Shown in pieces: positions 34,416 to 42,624 of a stretch of 64,000 bases of DNA. This DNA comes from Rhizobium sp. 16-488-2b (lineage in GTDB: Bacteria > Pseudomonadota > Alphaproteobacteria > Rhizobiales > Rhizobiaceae). Position 1 is the first letter of the stretch; each line of letters starts with the position of its first letter. The translations under genes and the position numbers were made by a program. The notes under the pieces were generated by a model that ran no database searches, was not told where the DNA came from, and saw only the letters and a program-made list of their open reading frames with translations. The DNA is taken from positions 124,001 through 188,000 of the forward strand of contig NZ_JAGHMF010000008.1 in assembly GCF_017741815.1 (NCBI RefSeq). Direction: 5' to 3'.

Positions 34416-34452
34416 TCCATCTCTGTTAGCGCGGCATTCCGAGCAGTCAACG

Positions 34453-34755
34453 TCAGCCGGCAACCTTGGTCAGCCGGTGAAGCGCGAAATCAGCAAAGTA
34501 GTCACCGACGCCGAGCGCATGGAAACGTCGCATCGCGGCGCCCTCCATATGAGCGCGCCATTTGGCCTCACTCTCCCAGCTTTCCACGAAGACGCGAACG
34601 CGTCCGTCGTCGAGCGACTGGTGCAGTTCGTAGCGCAGGCAACCATCCTCGACCAATGTCTCGGCAACAAGCTTTTCCTGGGCTTCACCAAGAAGCACTT
34701 CCTTGCCCGCTTTGGCGGTGGTGATGGCGATAATGGTCAGCGGTTCGTTGGCCAT
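34453..34755 (-). CDS. ABM-domain monooxygenase-like protein
   Basis: A 100-residue protein of the antibiotic biosynthesis monooxygenase (ABM) fold: PLTIIAITTAKAGKEVLLGEAQEKLVAETLVEDGCLRYELHQSLDDG, VRVFVESWESEAKWRAHM, and a C-terminal YFADFALHRL. YgiN-like quinol monooxygenases and many uncharacterised dimers share this fold. It starts nine bases downstream of the SDR stop, so the two form an operon, perhaps acting on the same quinone or carbonyl compound. Confidence 0.85.
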   Translation of the reverse strand: MANEPLTIIAITTAKAGKEVLLGEAQEKLVAETLVEDGCLRYELHQSLDDGRVRVFVESWESEAKWRAHMEGAAMRRFHALGVGDYFADFALHRLTKVAG

Positions 34756-34764
34756 CGATCGTCC

Positions 34765-35556
34765 TCAAGCAATGGTGTTGACGAGGCCGCCTTCGGCACG
34801 CAGCGCAGCGCCGTTCGTGGCCGATGAGCGAGGGCTGGCGAGATAGGCCACGAGGTTGGCCACCTCTTCGGCATCCACCATGCGCTGCAAGATCGACGCG
34901 GCACGCGCCGTCGCGAAGAATTCGGCCTCGATTTGCTTGATCGGCGCGGACGGGTCGCTGGCCTGGCTGCGCAGAAACGCCTCGATGCCTTCTGAACGTG
35001 TCGGTCCCGGCAGGACCGAGTTGACGGTGACGTTGCTGCCGCGCGTCAACTGCGCCAGTCCGCGCGAGATCGACAGTTGAGCGGTCTTGGTCGTTGCGTA
35101 GTGGATCATGTCCTGCGGAATGGCGAGGCCGGATTCGCTCGAAATGAAGATGATACGCCCCCAGTTGCGCTCCAGCATGCCGGGAAGATACGTCCGCGAC
35201 AGGCGCACACCGCTCATGACGTTGACGTCGAACAGGTGGCTCCAATCGGCATCGGTGATATCGCCGAAGGCCTTGCTCTCGTAGATGCCGAGATTGTTGA
35301 CGAGGATATCGACCGCAGGCGCCGCCTTGGCGATGATTTGAGCACCTTCGGCACTGGCGGCATCGGCCAGCAATCCGGTCACGTCGGATTTGCCGGTTGC
35401 CTTAATGGCGGCGACGGCCGCATCGAGCTTGGAGCCGTCGCGCCCGGTGATGATGACGCGCACGCCTTCCGCCGCGAGCGTACGGGCGATTTCAAGACCG
35501 ATACCGGCGGTGGCGCCGGTCACGAGTGCGGACTTTCCGGTGAGTTGCATGTCCAT
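34765..35556 (-). CDS. Short-chain dehydrogenase/reductase (SDR)
   Basis: A 263-residue classical SDR. The cofactor motif is ALVTGATAGIGLEIARTLA (TGxxxGIG) and DILVNNLGIYE is the NNxG motif. Catalytic Ser and the YxxxK motif (YATTKTAQLS) are around residues 140-160, and the PGPTRSEG loop follows. The second half of the TG motif suggests NADPH or NADH use without certainty. ATG 35556 has TTGGAG seven bases upstream; the open frame to 35664 overlaps the promoter region and is rejected. It is divergent from a LysR gene that probably controls it. Confidence 0.9.
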   Translation of the reverse strand: MDMQLTGKSALVTGATAGIGLEIARTLAAEGVRVIITGRDGSKLDAAVAAIKATGKSDVTGLLADAASAEGAQIIAKAAPAVDILVNNLGIYESKAFGDITDADWSHLFDVNVMSGVRLSRTYLPGMLERNWGRIIFISSESGLAIPQDMIHYATTKTAQLSISRGLAQLTRGSNVTVNSVLPGPTRSEGIEAFLRSQASDPSAPIKQIEAEFFATARAASILQRMVDAEEVANLVAYLASPRSSATNGAALRAEGGLVNTIA

Positions 35557-35572
35557 TGCGGGGCTCCAAGTG

Positions 35573-35590
35573 TTGTGTTGATGAACACAA
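35573..35590. promoter_or_regulatory. Inverted repeat in the SDR/LysR divergent promoter
   Basis: TTGTGTT-GATG-AACACAA is a perfect 7-bp inverted repeat directly upstream of the SDR ribosome site and 68 bases upstream of the LysR ATG. It is a likely binding site for the adjacent LysR regulator or another dimeric repressor. Confidence 0.45.
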
Positions 35591-35657
35591 TCTATGACTT
35601 TGCCGCCGAATGGACTATTGCTTTCAGAGAACATGCACCTGTGAACAAGGATCATCA

Positions 35658-36584
35658 ATGCCACGTATCCTGATGGAGCGCTCCGGTGAGATGGAAGTGT
35701 TTGCGCGCGTTGTGCGCGATGGCGGCTTCTCCGCCGCGGCCCGCAACCTCGACCTCACGCCATCGGCGGTCAGCAAGCTGATCGCGCGCCTAGAGGCCAG
35801 GCTCGGCACGCGGCTCCTGTTGCGCACGACCCGCGCCCTGACCCTGACCGAGGAAGGGGAAGCCTATCACCATGCGGCGCTGAAAATCCTGCAAGCGCTA
35901 GACGATGCGGATCAGGAAGCTGCGGGAGGTGCGATCAGGGGTCGGCTCAGGATCAACGCAACCATTCCCTTCGGTACGATGTTCGTGGTGCCGGCCATAC
36001 CGGATTTCATTGCCCGCAATCCCGATCTGATCGTTGACCTCAGCCTGACCGACAGCATCGTCGATCTGGTGGCGGAGCAGACTGATGTCGCCATCCGGAT
36101 GGGCAATATGCCAGACAGCGGGCTGATCGCCCGCAAACTGGGACAAAGCCGACGCGTGGTCTGTGCCGCGCCGAGCTATCTCGAACGCCGCGGATATCCG
36201 GCAACACCCGGGAATCTCGAACAACACGACTGCCTGACATTCAATTTCCGGCGCGCGAGACCGTCATGGCCATTTCGCGTCGCGGGACGCGAGGTTGGCC
36301 AGCCAGTGAAGGGCAGCATCGTTGTCAACAACGGCGAGACGATGAAGCAGATGGTGCTCGCGGGCGCTGGCATCGCCCGCATTGGTCTGTTTCATGTGGC
36401 AGACGACATCAGGACCGGACGGCTGGTGCCGCTGCTCGAGGAACACAATCCAGGAGACCTGGAATTGGTTCACGCCGTCTACGTGGGCGGCGGGCCGCTG
36501 CCCAACCGCGTCCGTGCCTTCATAGAGCACATGGTCGTCACCCTGGCCGGTTCGCCTCTGCTCCATGGAGAGGCGAACCGATGA
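35658..36584 (+). CDS. LysR-family transcriptional regulator
   Basis: About 308 residues. The N-terminal winged HTH is MEVFARVVRDGGFSAAARNLDLTPSAVSKLIARLEARLGTRLLLRTTRALTLTEEG, the canonical LysR pattern. The substrate-binding domain follows (RGRLRINATIPFGTMFVVPAIPDFIARNPDLIVDLSLTD). ATG 35658 is taken; an in-frame ATG five codons later is possible, and the frame open to 35610 has no ribosome site. It is divergent from the SDR-ABM pair, its probable target. Its last 47 bases overlap a small ORF on the other strand. Confidence 0.9.
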   Translation: MPRILMERSGEMEVFARVVRDGGFSAAARNLDLTPSAVSKLIARLEARLGTRLLLRTTRALTLTEEGEAYHHAALKILQALDDADQEAAGGAIRGRLRINATIPFGTMFVVPAIPDFIARNPDLIVDLSLTDSIVDLVAEQTDVAIRMGNMPDSGLIARKLGQSRRVVCAAPSYLERRGYPATPGNLEQHDCLTFNFRRARPSWPFRVAGREVGQPVKGSIVVNNGETMKQMVLAGAGIARIGLFHVADDIRTGRLVPLLEEHNPGDLELVHAVYVGGGPLPNRVRAFIEHMVVTLAGSPLLHGEANR

Positions 36585-36681
36585 TCACGGCAAGGGGCGA
36601 TGGCTCGTTCGACATGACATCGTAGATGCAGGGCGATGCGAGGACCGCCGCGATCATGACCGCAAAGACAGCTATCTTCAT
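36538..36681 (-). CDS. Small exported-looking peptide (47 aa), hypothetical
   Basis: ATG 36681 is preceded by GGGAG at eight bases and the frame runs 47 codons to TGA 36538-36540. The N terminus MKIAVFAVMIAAVLASPC reads as a short signal sequence or lipoprotein-like leader, with one Cys at residue 18. The remainder is short and polar. It lies 24 bases downstream of the ohr stop on the same strand and could be co-transcribed; its 3' end overlaps the LysR gene antisense. No family is recognised. The ribosome site and signal-like start argue for a real gene, the short length against. Confidence 0.4.
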   Translation of the reverse strand: MKIAVFAVMIAAVLASPCIYDVMSNEPSPLAVIIGSPLHGAEANRPG

Positions 36682-36705
36682 TGCAATGTCTCCCTTGCCG
36701 CCCAC

Positions 36706-37122
36706 TCAGACCAATGTCAGCTCGACGGCGATGTTGCCGCGCGTTGCCTTCGAATAGGGGCATGTCTGGTGCGCATCCTCAACGATCGCGCGCGCGAGTT
36801 CTGGATCGATCCCCGGCAGGCTGATTGCCAGGCGCGCCTGCAGGAAATAGGCGCCATCGGTCGTTCCGAGATCGACCTCGGCGTTCACCGCCGTCTCGGC
36901 CGGGAGCCTGAGCTGGCGCTTGCCAGCGGCCTTGGTCATCGCGCCAATGAAGCAGGCCGACCAGCCGGCCGCGAACAGTTGCTCCGGATTGGTGCCCGGC
37001 TTGCCACTGCCGGGAGGCGACAGGCGAACGTCGAGCTGTGCGTCGTCGCTGCGGGCAACCCCCTCGCGGCCGCCTGTGGTGTGGGTCTTGCCGGTGTAGA
37101 GAACGGTATCAATCTTGGTCAT
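36706..37122 (-). CDS. ohr: Organic hydroperoxide resistance protein (Ohr/OsmC family)
   Basis: A 138-residue thiol peroxidase. Both redox cysteines are in their family contexts: GWSACFIGAM (Cys57) and HQTCPYSKATRGNIAVEL (Cys121). The N-terminal YTGKTHTTGGREGVARSDD is typical of Ohr rather than OsmC. It reduces organic hydroperoxides using lipoylated proteins. ATG 37122 has AAAGGAG at six bases; the long frame open to 37578 is a shadow. No OhrR gene is adjacent and no clear OhrR palindrome was found upstream. Confidence 0.93.
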   Translation of the reverse strand: MTKIDTVLYTGKTHTTGGREGVARSDDAQLDVRLSPPGSGKPGTNPEQLFAAGWSACFIGAMTKAAGKRQLRLPAETAVNAEVDLGTTDGAYFLQARLAISLPGIDPELARAIVEDAHQTCPYSKATRGNIAVELTLV

Positions 37123-37309
37123 GGAACACTCCTTTGTTGCGTCGCCTTTTGTTATCGCTTGGGCGACGTTGGCTGACAGGGAGTGTTTTGATGGATCCGC
37201 GTATCCGGCGTGTTTCGGAAAATGGCGGAAGTGTATCAGAACGTACGCAACGGCTTGGGGACATTCAGGCTTACAAAAAGCGCCCAGCCACCGGCGAAGA
37301 GGACCGGCC

Positions 37310-38626
37310 TTAGCGGAACCGGACCTCGGCCGCGAGGCCGCCATCCGTGCGGTTGTAAAGCCGCACCGAGCCGCCGATCGTTCCGGCGAGCTGCTGGGCA
37401 ATCGCCAGCCCGAGCCCCGTCCCGCCTGTATCCCGGTTGCGCGATGTCTCGACCCGGAAGAAGGGCTGCATGGCGCTTTCAAGCATATCGTCGGGAATAC
37501 CGGGCCCGCGATCGAGAACGGTGACGACAACATCGCCCTCCATGCTCCGCTCGACGGCAATCTCAGCACTGCCCGCAAACTTCAGCGCATTGTCGATGAA
37601 GTTCGTGAGTATCCGCCGCAGCGCATGCGGCTTGGTCGAGGCCGTGCCTTGAACGACGCCAAGCACGGTCACGGCCTTTCCAGTGTCTTGATAGTCGTAG
37701 GCGATGCTGTCGATGAAAGAGGAGAGATCGATACGGGAGTTTTTCTCGCCGCTGCCATGCGAGCTTCTCGCATAGGCAATGCCGTCCTGCACCAGTCGCT
37801 CGATTTCGCGCAGGTCGTTGACCAGCTTCTCCCTCTCGGGCGTGTCGTCGGCCATGTCGGCGCGTAGCCGCATGCGGGTGATGGGTGTCTGCAGGTCGTG
37901 CGAGATCGCGGCCAGGATCTGCACGCGTTCCTCCAGATAATGCGCGATACGGTCGCGCATCGCGTTGAAGGCGCGGGCGGCGTGGGCGACTTCGCTCGGG
38001 CCCCGCTCGCTCATCGGCTCGCCCTTCTTGGACGGATCGAGCGTATCGGCGGCGGCGGCAAGCGCGCTCAGCGGACGAATGGCCAGGCGCACGGCAAACC
38101 AGGTGCATATGAGGAGAAGCGCCATCTGCGCGGCGAAGACATAAGGCAGCCACTCCGCCAACGGCATGACGCCGCGCGGCGTGACGTCGATCGTCAGCGG
38201 CGAACCATCGGACAGCGTCAGATGGGCCTGAAGCCTCTTGCCGTCACCGGGGATGGACTCGACCTTGAGGGGAAACTTGTGGCCCGCCGCTTCTTCGATC
38301 CGTTCCGCGATCTCGGCGCCCCGGCCGGACATGTCGGACACGCCAGGCAGGCCCGGACCGAGAACGAGGCGATAGTTGCCACGGCTCAGGCGATCGACCC
38401 AGTCGGCCCGCTCATTGGCCGGAAGGCGGTCAATGACGGCGATCGAGGTCGCGAGATCGCTTTCCAGCGTGCCCAGCATGACGGCTTTCGCCGACATGTA
38501 GCGTTCGGCAAAGAGGATGCTGAACGACAGGCCATAGGCGATTGCCAGACCGGCAAACAGGATGAGAAAGAGCCGGGAACGCAACGAACCCGGCCACCAG
38601 CCGATGCGAGGGCGCGCCTCGCTCAT
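37310..38626 (-). CDS. EnvZ-type membrane sensor histidine kinase
   Basis: A 438-residue kinase. TM1 is near residues 18-40, a periplasmic domain spans about 41-158, TM2 is at 160-180, and a HAMP domain follows (RLAIRPLSALAAAADTL). The H-box is AAISHDLQTPITRMRLRAD with His243, the N-box RRILTNFIDNALKFA, and the G-boxes DRGPGIPDDM and GGTGLGLAIAQQL. It is downstream of and overlaps (ATGA) the OmpR-type regulator gene, forming a cognate pair. Neighbouring genes for DipZ and exported hydrolases suggest an envelope stress signal (inference). Confidence 0.92.
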   Translation of the reverse strand: MSEARPRIGWWPGSLRSRLFLILFAGLAIAYGLSFSILFAERYMSAKAVMLGTLESDLATSIAVIDRLPANERADWVDRLSRGNYRLVLGPGLPGVSDMSGRGAEIAERIEEAAGHKFPLKVESIPGDGKRLQAHLTLSDGSPLTIDVTPRGVMPLAEWLPYVFAAQMALLLICTWFAVRLAIRPLSALAAAADTLDPSKKGEPMSERGPSEVAHAARAFNAMRDRIAHYLEERVQILAAISHDLQTPITRMRLRADMADDTPEREKLVNDLREIERLVQDGIAYARSSHGSGEKNSRIDLSSFIDSIAYDYQDTGKAVTVLGVVQGTASTKPHALRRILTNFIDNALKFAGSAEIAVERSMEGDVVVTVLDRGPGIPDDMLESAMQPFFRVETSRNRDTGGTGLGLAIAQQLAGTIGGSVRLYNRTDGGLAAEVRFR

Positions 38627-39363
38627 GTCCTCGGCTCCGATATCTCAACCGGAACGGAGAAGACATAGCCTTCGGCGCGCACCGTCTTGATATAGGTCGG
38701 CTCGCGCGCATCGTCGCCCAGCCGCTGGCGCACGCGGCTCACCAGAAGATCGATCGAGCGGTCGAACAGCTCCGCATCGCGGCCCTGTGTCAGATTGAGC
38801 AGCTGGTCGCGATTGAGCACGCGTTGGGGATGATCGATGAAGACACGGAGCAGCCGGTATTCGGCGCCGCTCAGGGCGATCTCGGTCCCCTCCTTGTCGA
38901 GCAGGTGGCGGCCGACGGTATCGAGACGCCAGTCGCCGAAGGTCAGGAGCTGACCGGCCTCGGTGATCTGCAGATTGGGCGGCAGCATGCGCGTCCGGCG
39001 CAACACCGCCTTGATCCGCGCCAAAAGCTCGCGCGCGGCGAAGGGCTTCGGCAGATAGTCGTCGGCGCCCATTTCAAGGCCGATAATCCGGTCCATCTCG
39101 TCGTCACGCGCCGTCAGCATGACCACGGGTATGGCCTTGTGCTTGCCGGCCCTGAGCTCACGGCACAGCACCAGGCCGTCGTCACCCGGCATCATCACGT
39201 CGAGCACGATCAGATCGACGGAATTGCCTTCGAGAAAGCTGCGCATCTGGCGGCCATCGGCGGCAACGGTGGTGCGCAGGCCGTTCTTCTTCAGGTAGCT
39301 CGATACGAGCTCGCGAATCTCACGATCGTCGTCCACGATCAGAATATGGTCGATGTGCTCCAT
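38623..39363 (-). CDS. OmpR-family response regulator
   Basis: A 246-residue regulator. The receiver has DDD at residues 11-13, phosphoacceptor Asp55 in LIVLDVMMPGDDG, and the conserved Lys in DDYLPKPF. The C-terminal winged helix includes LSGAEYRLLRVFIDHPQRVLNRDQLLNLT and ends IKTVRAEGYVFSVPV. It is transcribed with the EnvZ-like kinase. Tandem GATACA repeats typical of OmpR-class sites occur 1.25 kb away in the hydrolase/dipZ divergent promoter, making those genes candidate targets. Confidence 0.93.
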   Translation of the reverse strand: MEHIDHILIVDDDREIRELVSSYLKKNGLRTTVAADGRQMRSFLEGNSVDLIVLDVMMPGDDGLVLCRELRAGKHKAIPVVMLTARDDEMDRIIGLEMGADDYLPKPFAARELLARIKAVLRRTRMLPPNLQITEAGQLLTFGDWRLDTVGRHLLDKEGTEIALSGAEYRLLRVFIDHPQRVLNRDQLLNLTQGRDAELFDRSIDLLVSRVRQRLGDDAREPTYIKTVRAEGYVFSVPVEISEPRT

Positions 39364-39459
39364 GTCTCGTCTTTCACACGATTCGCGCTCGTAAAGTCAG
39401 CATTAATTTCGCGTCGGCCACCGCGAGTAAAGGGGATTTCGCGCGGGTGGCCGATCGCT

Positions 39460-40500
39460 TTAGAACGACGCGACGTCGATCACGGCCTGGGCAAAAGCCT
39501 CGGGAGCTTCCTGCGGCAGATTGTGGCCGATGCCACCAGTTACGTTGCGATGCTCGTAGCGGCCCGAGAACTTGGCCTTGTAGGCCGACGGGTCGGGATG
39601 GGGCGCGCCATTGGCGTCGCCTTCCATGGTGATGGTAGGCACGGTGATGACAGGACCCATGGCCAGCTTCTTTTCATAGGCATCATACTTCGCCTCGCCT
39701 TCGACGATCCCAAGACGCCAGCGATAGTTATGGATGGTGATGTCGACGTGGTCGGGATTGTCGAAGGCCGGTGCCGAACGATCGAAGGTCGCGTCGTCGA
39801 ACTTCCAGGTGGGCGACGCGGTTTCCCAGATCAACCGTACGAAGTCGCGGGTATTGGCGGCATAGCCTGCGCGGCCGCGCTCGGTGGCGAAGTAGAACTG
39901 ATACCACCAGGCAAGTTCGGCCTTGGGCGCGAGCGGCTTCTTGTTGATCTCCTGGCTGCCGATCAGGTAGCCGCTGACGGAGACCAGCGCCTTGCAGCGT
40001 TCCGGCCAGAGGGCGGCCATGATGTCGGCGGTGCGGGCACCCCAATCATAACCGGCGACAATCGCGCTCTCGATCTTGAGCGCATCCATCAGCGCGATCA
40101 TGTCTGCTGCAAGCGCGGCCTGCTGGCCGTTGCGTGGCGTATCCTTGGATAGGAAGGTCGTGGTGCCGTAGCCGCGAAGATAGGGGACGATCACGCGGTA
40201 TCCCGCATTTGCAAGGATCGGAGCGACGTCGACATAGCTATAGATATCATAAGGCCAGCCATGCAGGAGCAGGACGGCGGGACCGTTTGCAGGGCCGGCC
40301 TCGGCGTAGCCGATATTGAGCACGCCGGCCTTGATCTGCTTGAGCGATTCAAACGACTGGTGCCCGCCGACCTTCCTTGCAGGCGAAGCAGCAGCGGTCT
40401 GCGCGTTTGCGAGCGTTGCGGCGCCGAACTCGACAGCGGCGACGGTCATTGCGGCAATGCCGAAGAAGCGGCGGCGGTCGAGGTTGATTGCGTTGGTCAT
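39460..40500 (-). CDS. Exported alpha/beta-fold hydrolase (epoxide hydrolase/dehalogenase-like)
   Basis: A 346-residue hydrolase with a twin-arginine signal (DRRRFFGIAAMTVAA, cleavage near ANAQT). The fold signatures are VLLLHGWPYDIYSYVDVAPILANAGYRVIVPYLRGYG (oxyanion HGWP) and the nucleophile elbow VAGYDWGARTADIM with Asp in GxDxG. A late GGIGHNLPQEAPEAF has the catalytic His. HGWP plus a Asp nucleophile points to epoxide hydrolases and haloalkane dehalogenases. It lies next to the regulator pair and is divergent from dipZ. Confidence 0.87.
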   Translation of the reverse strand: MTNAINLDRRRFFGIAAMTVAAVEFGAATLANAQTAAASPARKVGGHQSFESLKQIKAGVLNIGYAEAGPANGPAVLLLHGWPYDIYSYVDVAPILANAGYRVIVPYLRGYGTTTFLSKDTPRNGQQAALAADMIALMDALKIESAIVAGYDWGARTADIMAALWPERCKALVSVSGYLIGSQEINKKPLAPKAELAWWYQFYFATERGRAGYAANTRDFVRLIWETASPTWKFDDATFDRSAPAFDNPDHVDITIHNYRWRLGIVEGEAKYDAYEKKLAMGPVITVPTITMEGDANGAPHPDPSAYKAKFSGRYEHRNVTGGIGHNLPQEAPEAFAQAVIDVASF

Positions 40501-40551
40501 GGGTCTCTCTCCTGTCCGTGTTGACTATGATCGCCATAAAGCCGACGGCGT

Positions 40552-40730
40552 GTATCCCCGATGTGTCGCCGGCGGACCGTTATTGCATGCGACTGTAGCG
40601 ACGGCGCGTCCGGATACATTGCGATACAATCGCCAAGCCCTTTCGCCGCCGATTGTTTCGCTCTGTAGCACGGCCCGCGATCGCTACAGTTCGACACACT
40701 TCTCCTAGGGGCCGGACACATCCCGGATAC
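40552..40730. promoter_or_regulatory. Nested repeats in the hydrolase/dipZ divergent promoter
   Basis: The 310-base gap holds an ordered set of repeats. GTATCCCCGATGTGTC (40552-40567) faces GACACATCCCGGATAC (40715-40730), matching as inverted repeats at 14 of 16 positions. Inside these, ACTGTAGCGA (40592-40601) faces TCGCTACAGT (40681-40690) perfectly. At the centre, GATACA (40613-40618) and GATACA (40623-40628) form a direct repeat with a 10-base period, the usual spacing of OmpR/PhoB-class sites. The whole is consistent with regulator binding between two divergent promoters. Confidence 0.5.
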
Positions 40731-40810
40731 GTCGTCACAACAGATTGGCGTCACTGCTGATCGAGCCAGTCGCCCTTCAGCATCCGAACCTGGTCTCAAA
40801 GGAAACGACG

Positions 40811-42583
40811 ATGACGCTTCTCATCATTGCCTATCTCGGAGGGGCGCTGACCATCCTCAGCCCCTGCATCCTGCCCATCCTCCCCTTCGTCTTCGCCCGT
40901 GCCGGCCAGCCGTTTGTCCGCAGCACATTGCCGATGCTGATCGGCATGGCTGCCACCTTCGCGGTTGTCGCGTCGCTTGCAGCGGTTGGCGGGAGCTGGG
41001 CGATCCACGCCAATGAATATGGTCGCCTCGCGGCACTCACCCTGCTCGCCATCTTCGGCGTCAGCCTGCTCTCGCCGCGCGTCGCAAGCACGATCACGCA
41101 GCCGGTCGTCGATTTCGGCAACCGATTAATGAAGGCCTCCGGTAAGCCGGGCGCCGCGCCGACGGCGCTGAGCTCGCTGATCCTTGGTGTCGCGACCGGT
41201 CTCTTGTGGGCGCCCTGCGCCGGCCCGATCCTTGGGCTTGTTCTGACGGGCGCCGCACTGCAGGGCGCCAATCTGGAGACGACCTTCCTGCTCATCGCCT
41301 ACGCAGCCGGTGCGTCCACCTCGCTTGCCGTTGCATTGCTCCTCGGAGGCAAGGTGTTTGCCGGCATGAAGCGGTCCCTGGGTGTCAGCGAGCGTGTTCG
41401 CCAGGTTCTCGGCGCAGCAGTCCTTGCCGGCGTGGCCGCAATCGCACTCGGCGCCGATACCGGCCTTCTGGCTCGGCTGTCCTATGCTAGTACGACATCC
41501 TTCGAACAGGCAGTTCTCGACCGCTTCAACGCAAAGCGTGATCTGGCGGCACCCGCTGAGGTCGCGAGCAACGGCGCGATGACGGCCGCCGTCGGCAACC
41601 TACCGTTCAAGGCAAGCCTGCCGGTCGAAGGCATTGCCCCATCGCTCGACGGTGCCGTCGAATGGCTGAACTCGCCGCCGCTGACCGCCGAACAACTACG
41701 CGGCAAGGTCGTCCTTGTCGACTTCTGGACCTACTCCTGCATCAACTGCATCCGCACCACGCCCTTCGTCCGCGCTTGGGCCGAGAAGTACAAGGATCAG
41801 GGTCTCGTCGTGATCGGCGTGCACGCTCCGGAGTTCGCCTTCGAGAAGAAGATCGACAATGTCCGCAAGGCCGTCGCTGACGCCAAGATCACCTACCCGG
41901 TCGCCATCGACAACGACTACAAGATCTGGCGCGCCTTCGAGAACAACTACTGGCCCGCCCACTACCTGATCGATGCCAAGGGCCAGATCCGCTACCACCA
42001 CTTCGGCGAAGGCAACTATCGCCAGACCGAGCAGGCAATCCAGGATCTGATCCATGAAACCGGCAGCGCGAAGATGGCCGCCAGCACGGTAGCGCCGGAT
42101 GCCAAGGGCGCGGAAGCAAGCCCCGATCTCAAGGATATCCGTTCCGGCGAGACCTACATCGGCTACGAACAGGCCACCAACTTCGCCTCGCCGGAGGGCC
42201 TGCACAACGATGCCAGCAGAACCTATTCGGTCGGCGATCTCGGTCTCAACGAATGGGGGCTGTCGGGCGCATGGACGATCGGTCGTGAGCAGGCAACGCT
42301 CGAGCAGGCGGATGGCGGCATCGCCTACCGGTTCAGCGCCCGCGACCTGCACCTCGTGCTCGGCCCGGATGCATCGGGAAAGCCCGTCCGCTTCCAGGTC
42401 ACGATCGACGGTAAGGCGCCCGGTCCCGACCACGGCGCGGACACCGATGCCGATGGCAACGGCACGGTGACGTCGACCAGGCTCTATCAGCTTGTCCGCC
42501 AGGCCGGCGACGTCGAGGCGCACAACTTCCAGATCCGCTTTCTCGATCCCGGCGTCGAAGCCTACGCCTTCACCTTCGGCTGA
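40811..42583 (+). CDS. dipZ: DipZ: CcdA-like membrane domain fused to thioredoxin and C-terminal domain
   Basis: About 590 residues. Residues 1-220 hold six or so membrane spans of the CcdA/DsbD-beta type with LSPCILPILPFVFARAG and LLWAPCAGPILG, each with the redox Cys next to Pro. A periplasmic TlpA-like thioredoxin domain follows, with the CxxC in FWTYSCINCIRTTPF. The last 160 residues match the beta-sandwich at the end of DipZ proteins (GYEQATNFASPEGL). It would move reducing power across the membrane to periplasmic thiols. AAAGGA precedes ATG 40811; the open frame to 40745 is less likely. Confidence 0.92.
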   Translation: MTLLIIAYLGGALTILSPCILPILPFVFARAGQPFVRSTLPMLIGMAATFAVVASLAAVGGSWAIHANEYGRLAALTLLAIFGVSLLSPRVASTITQPVVDFGNRLMKASGKPGAAPTALSSLILGVATGLLWAPCAGPILGLVLTGAALQGANLETTFLLIAYAAGASTSLAVALLLGGKVFAGMKRSLGVSERVRQVLGAAVLAGVAAIALGADTGLLARLSYASTTSFEQAVLDRFNAKRDLAAPAEVASNGAMTAAVGNLPFKASLPVEGIAPSLDGAVEWLNSPPLTAEQLRGKVVLVDFWTYSCINCIRTTPFVRAWAEKYKDQGLVVIGVHAPEFAFEKKIDNVRKAVADAKITYPVAIDNDYKIWRAFENNYWPAHYLIDAKGQIRYHHFGEGNYRQTEQAIQDLIHETGSAKMAASTVAPDAKGAEASPDLKDIRSGETYIGYEQATNFASPEGLHNDASRTYSVGDLGLNEWGLSGAWTIGREQATLEQADGGIAYRFSARDLHLVLGPDASGKPVRFQVTIDGKAPGPDHGADTDADGNGTVTSTRLYQLVRQAGDVEAHNFQIRFLDPGVEAYAFTFG

Positions 42584-42624
42584 CCTCTACCCAACCTACA
42601 CATCGATCCAAAGGAGACACTCCC

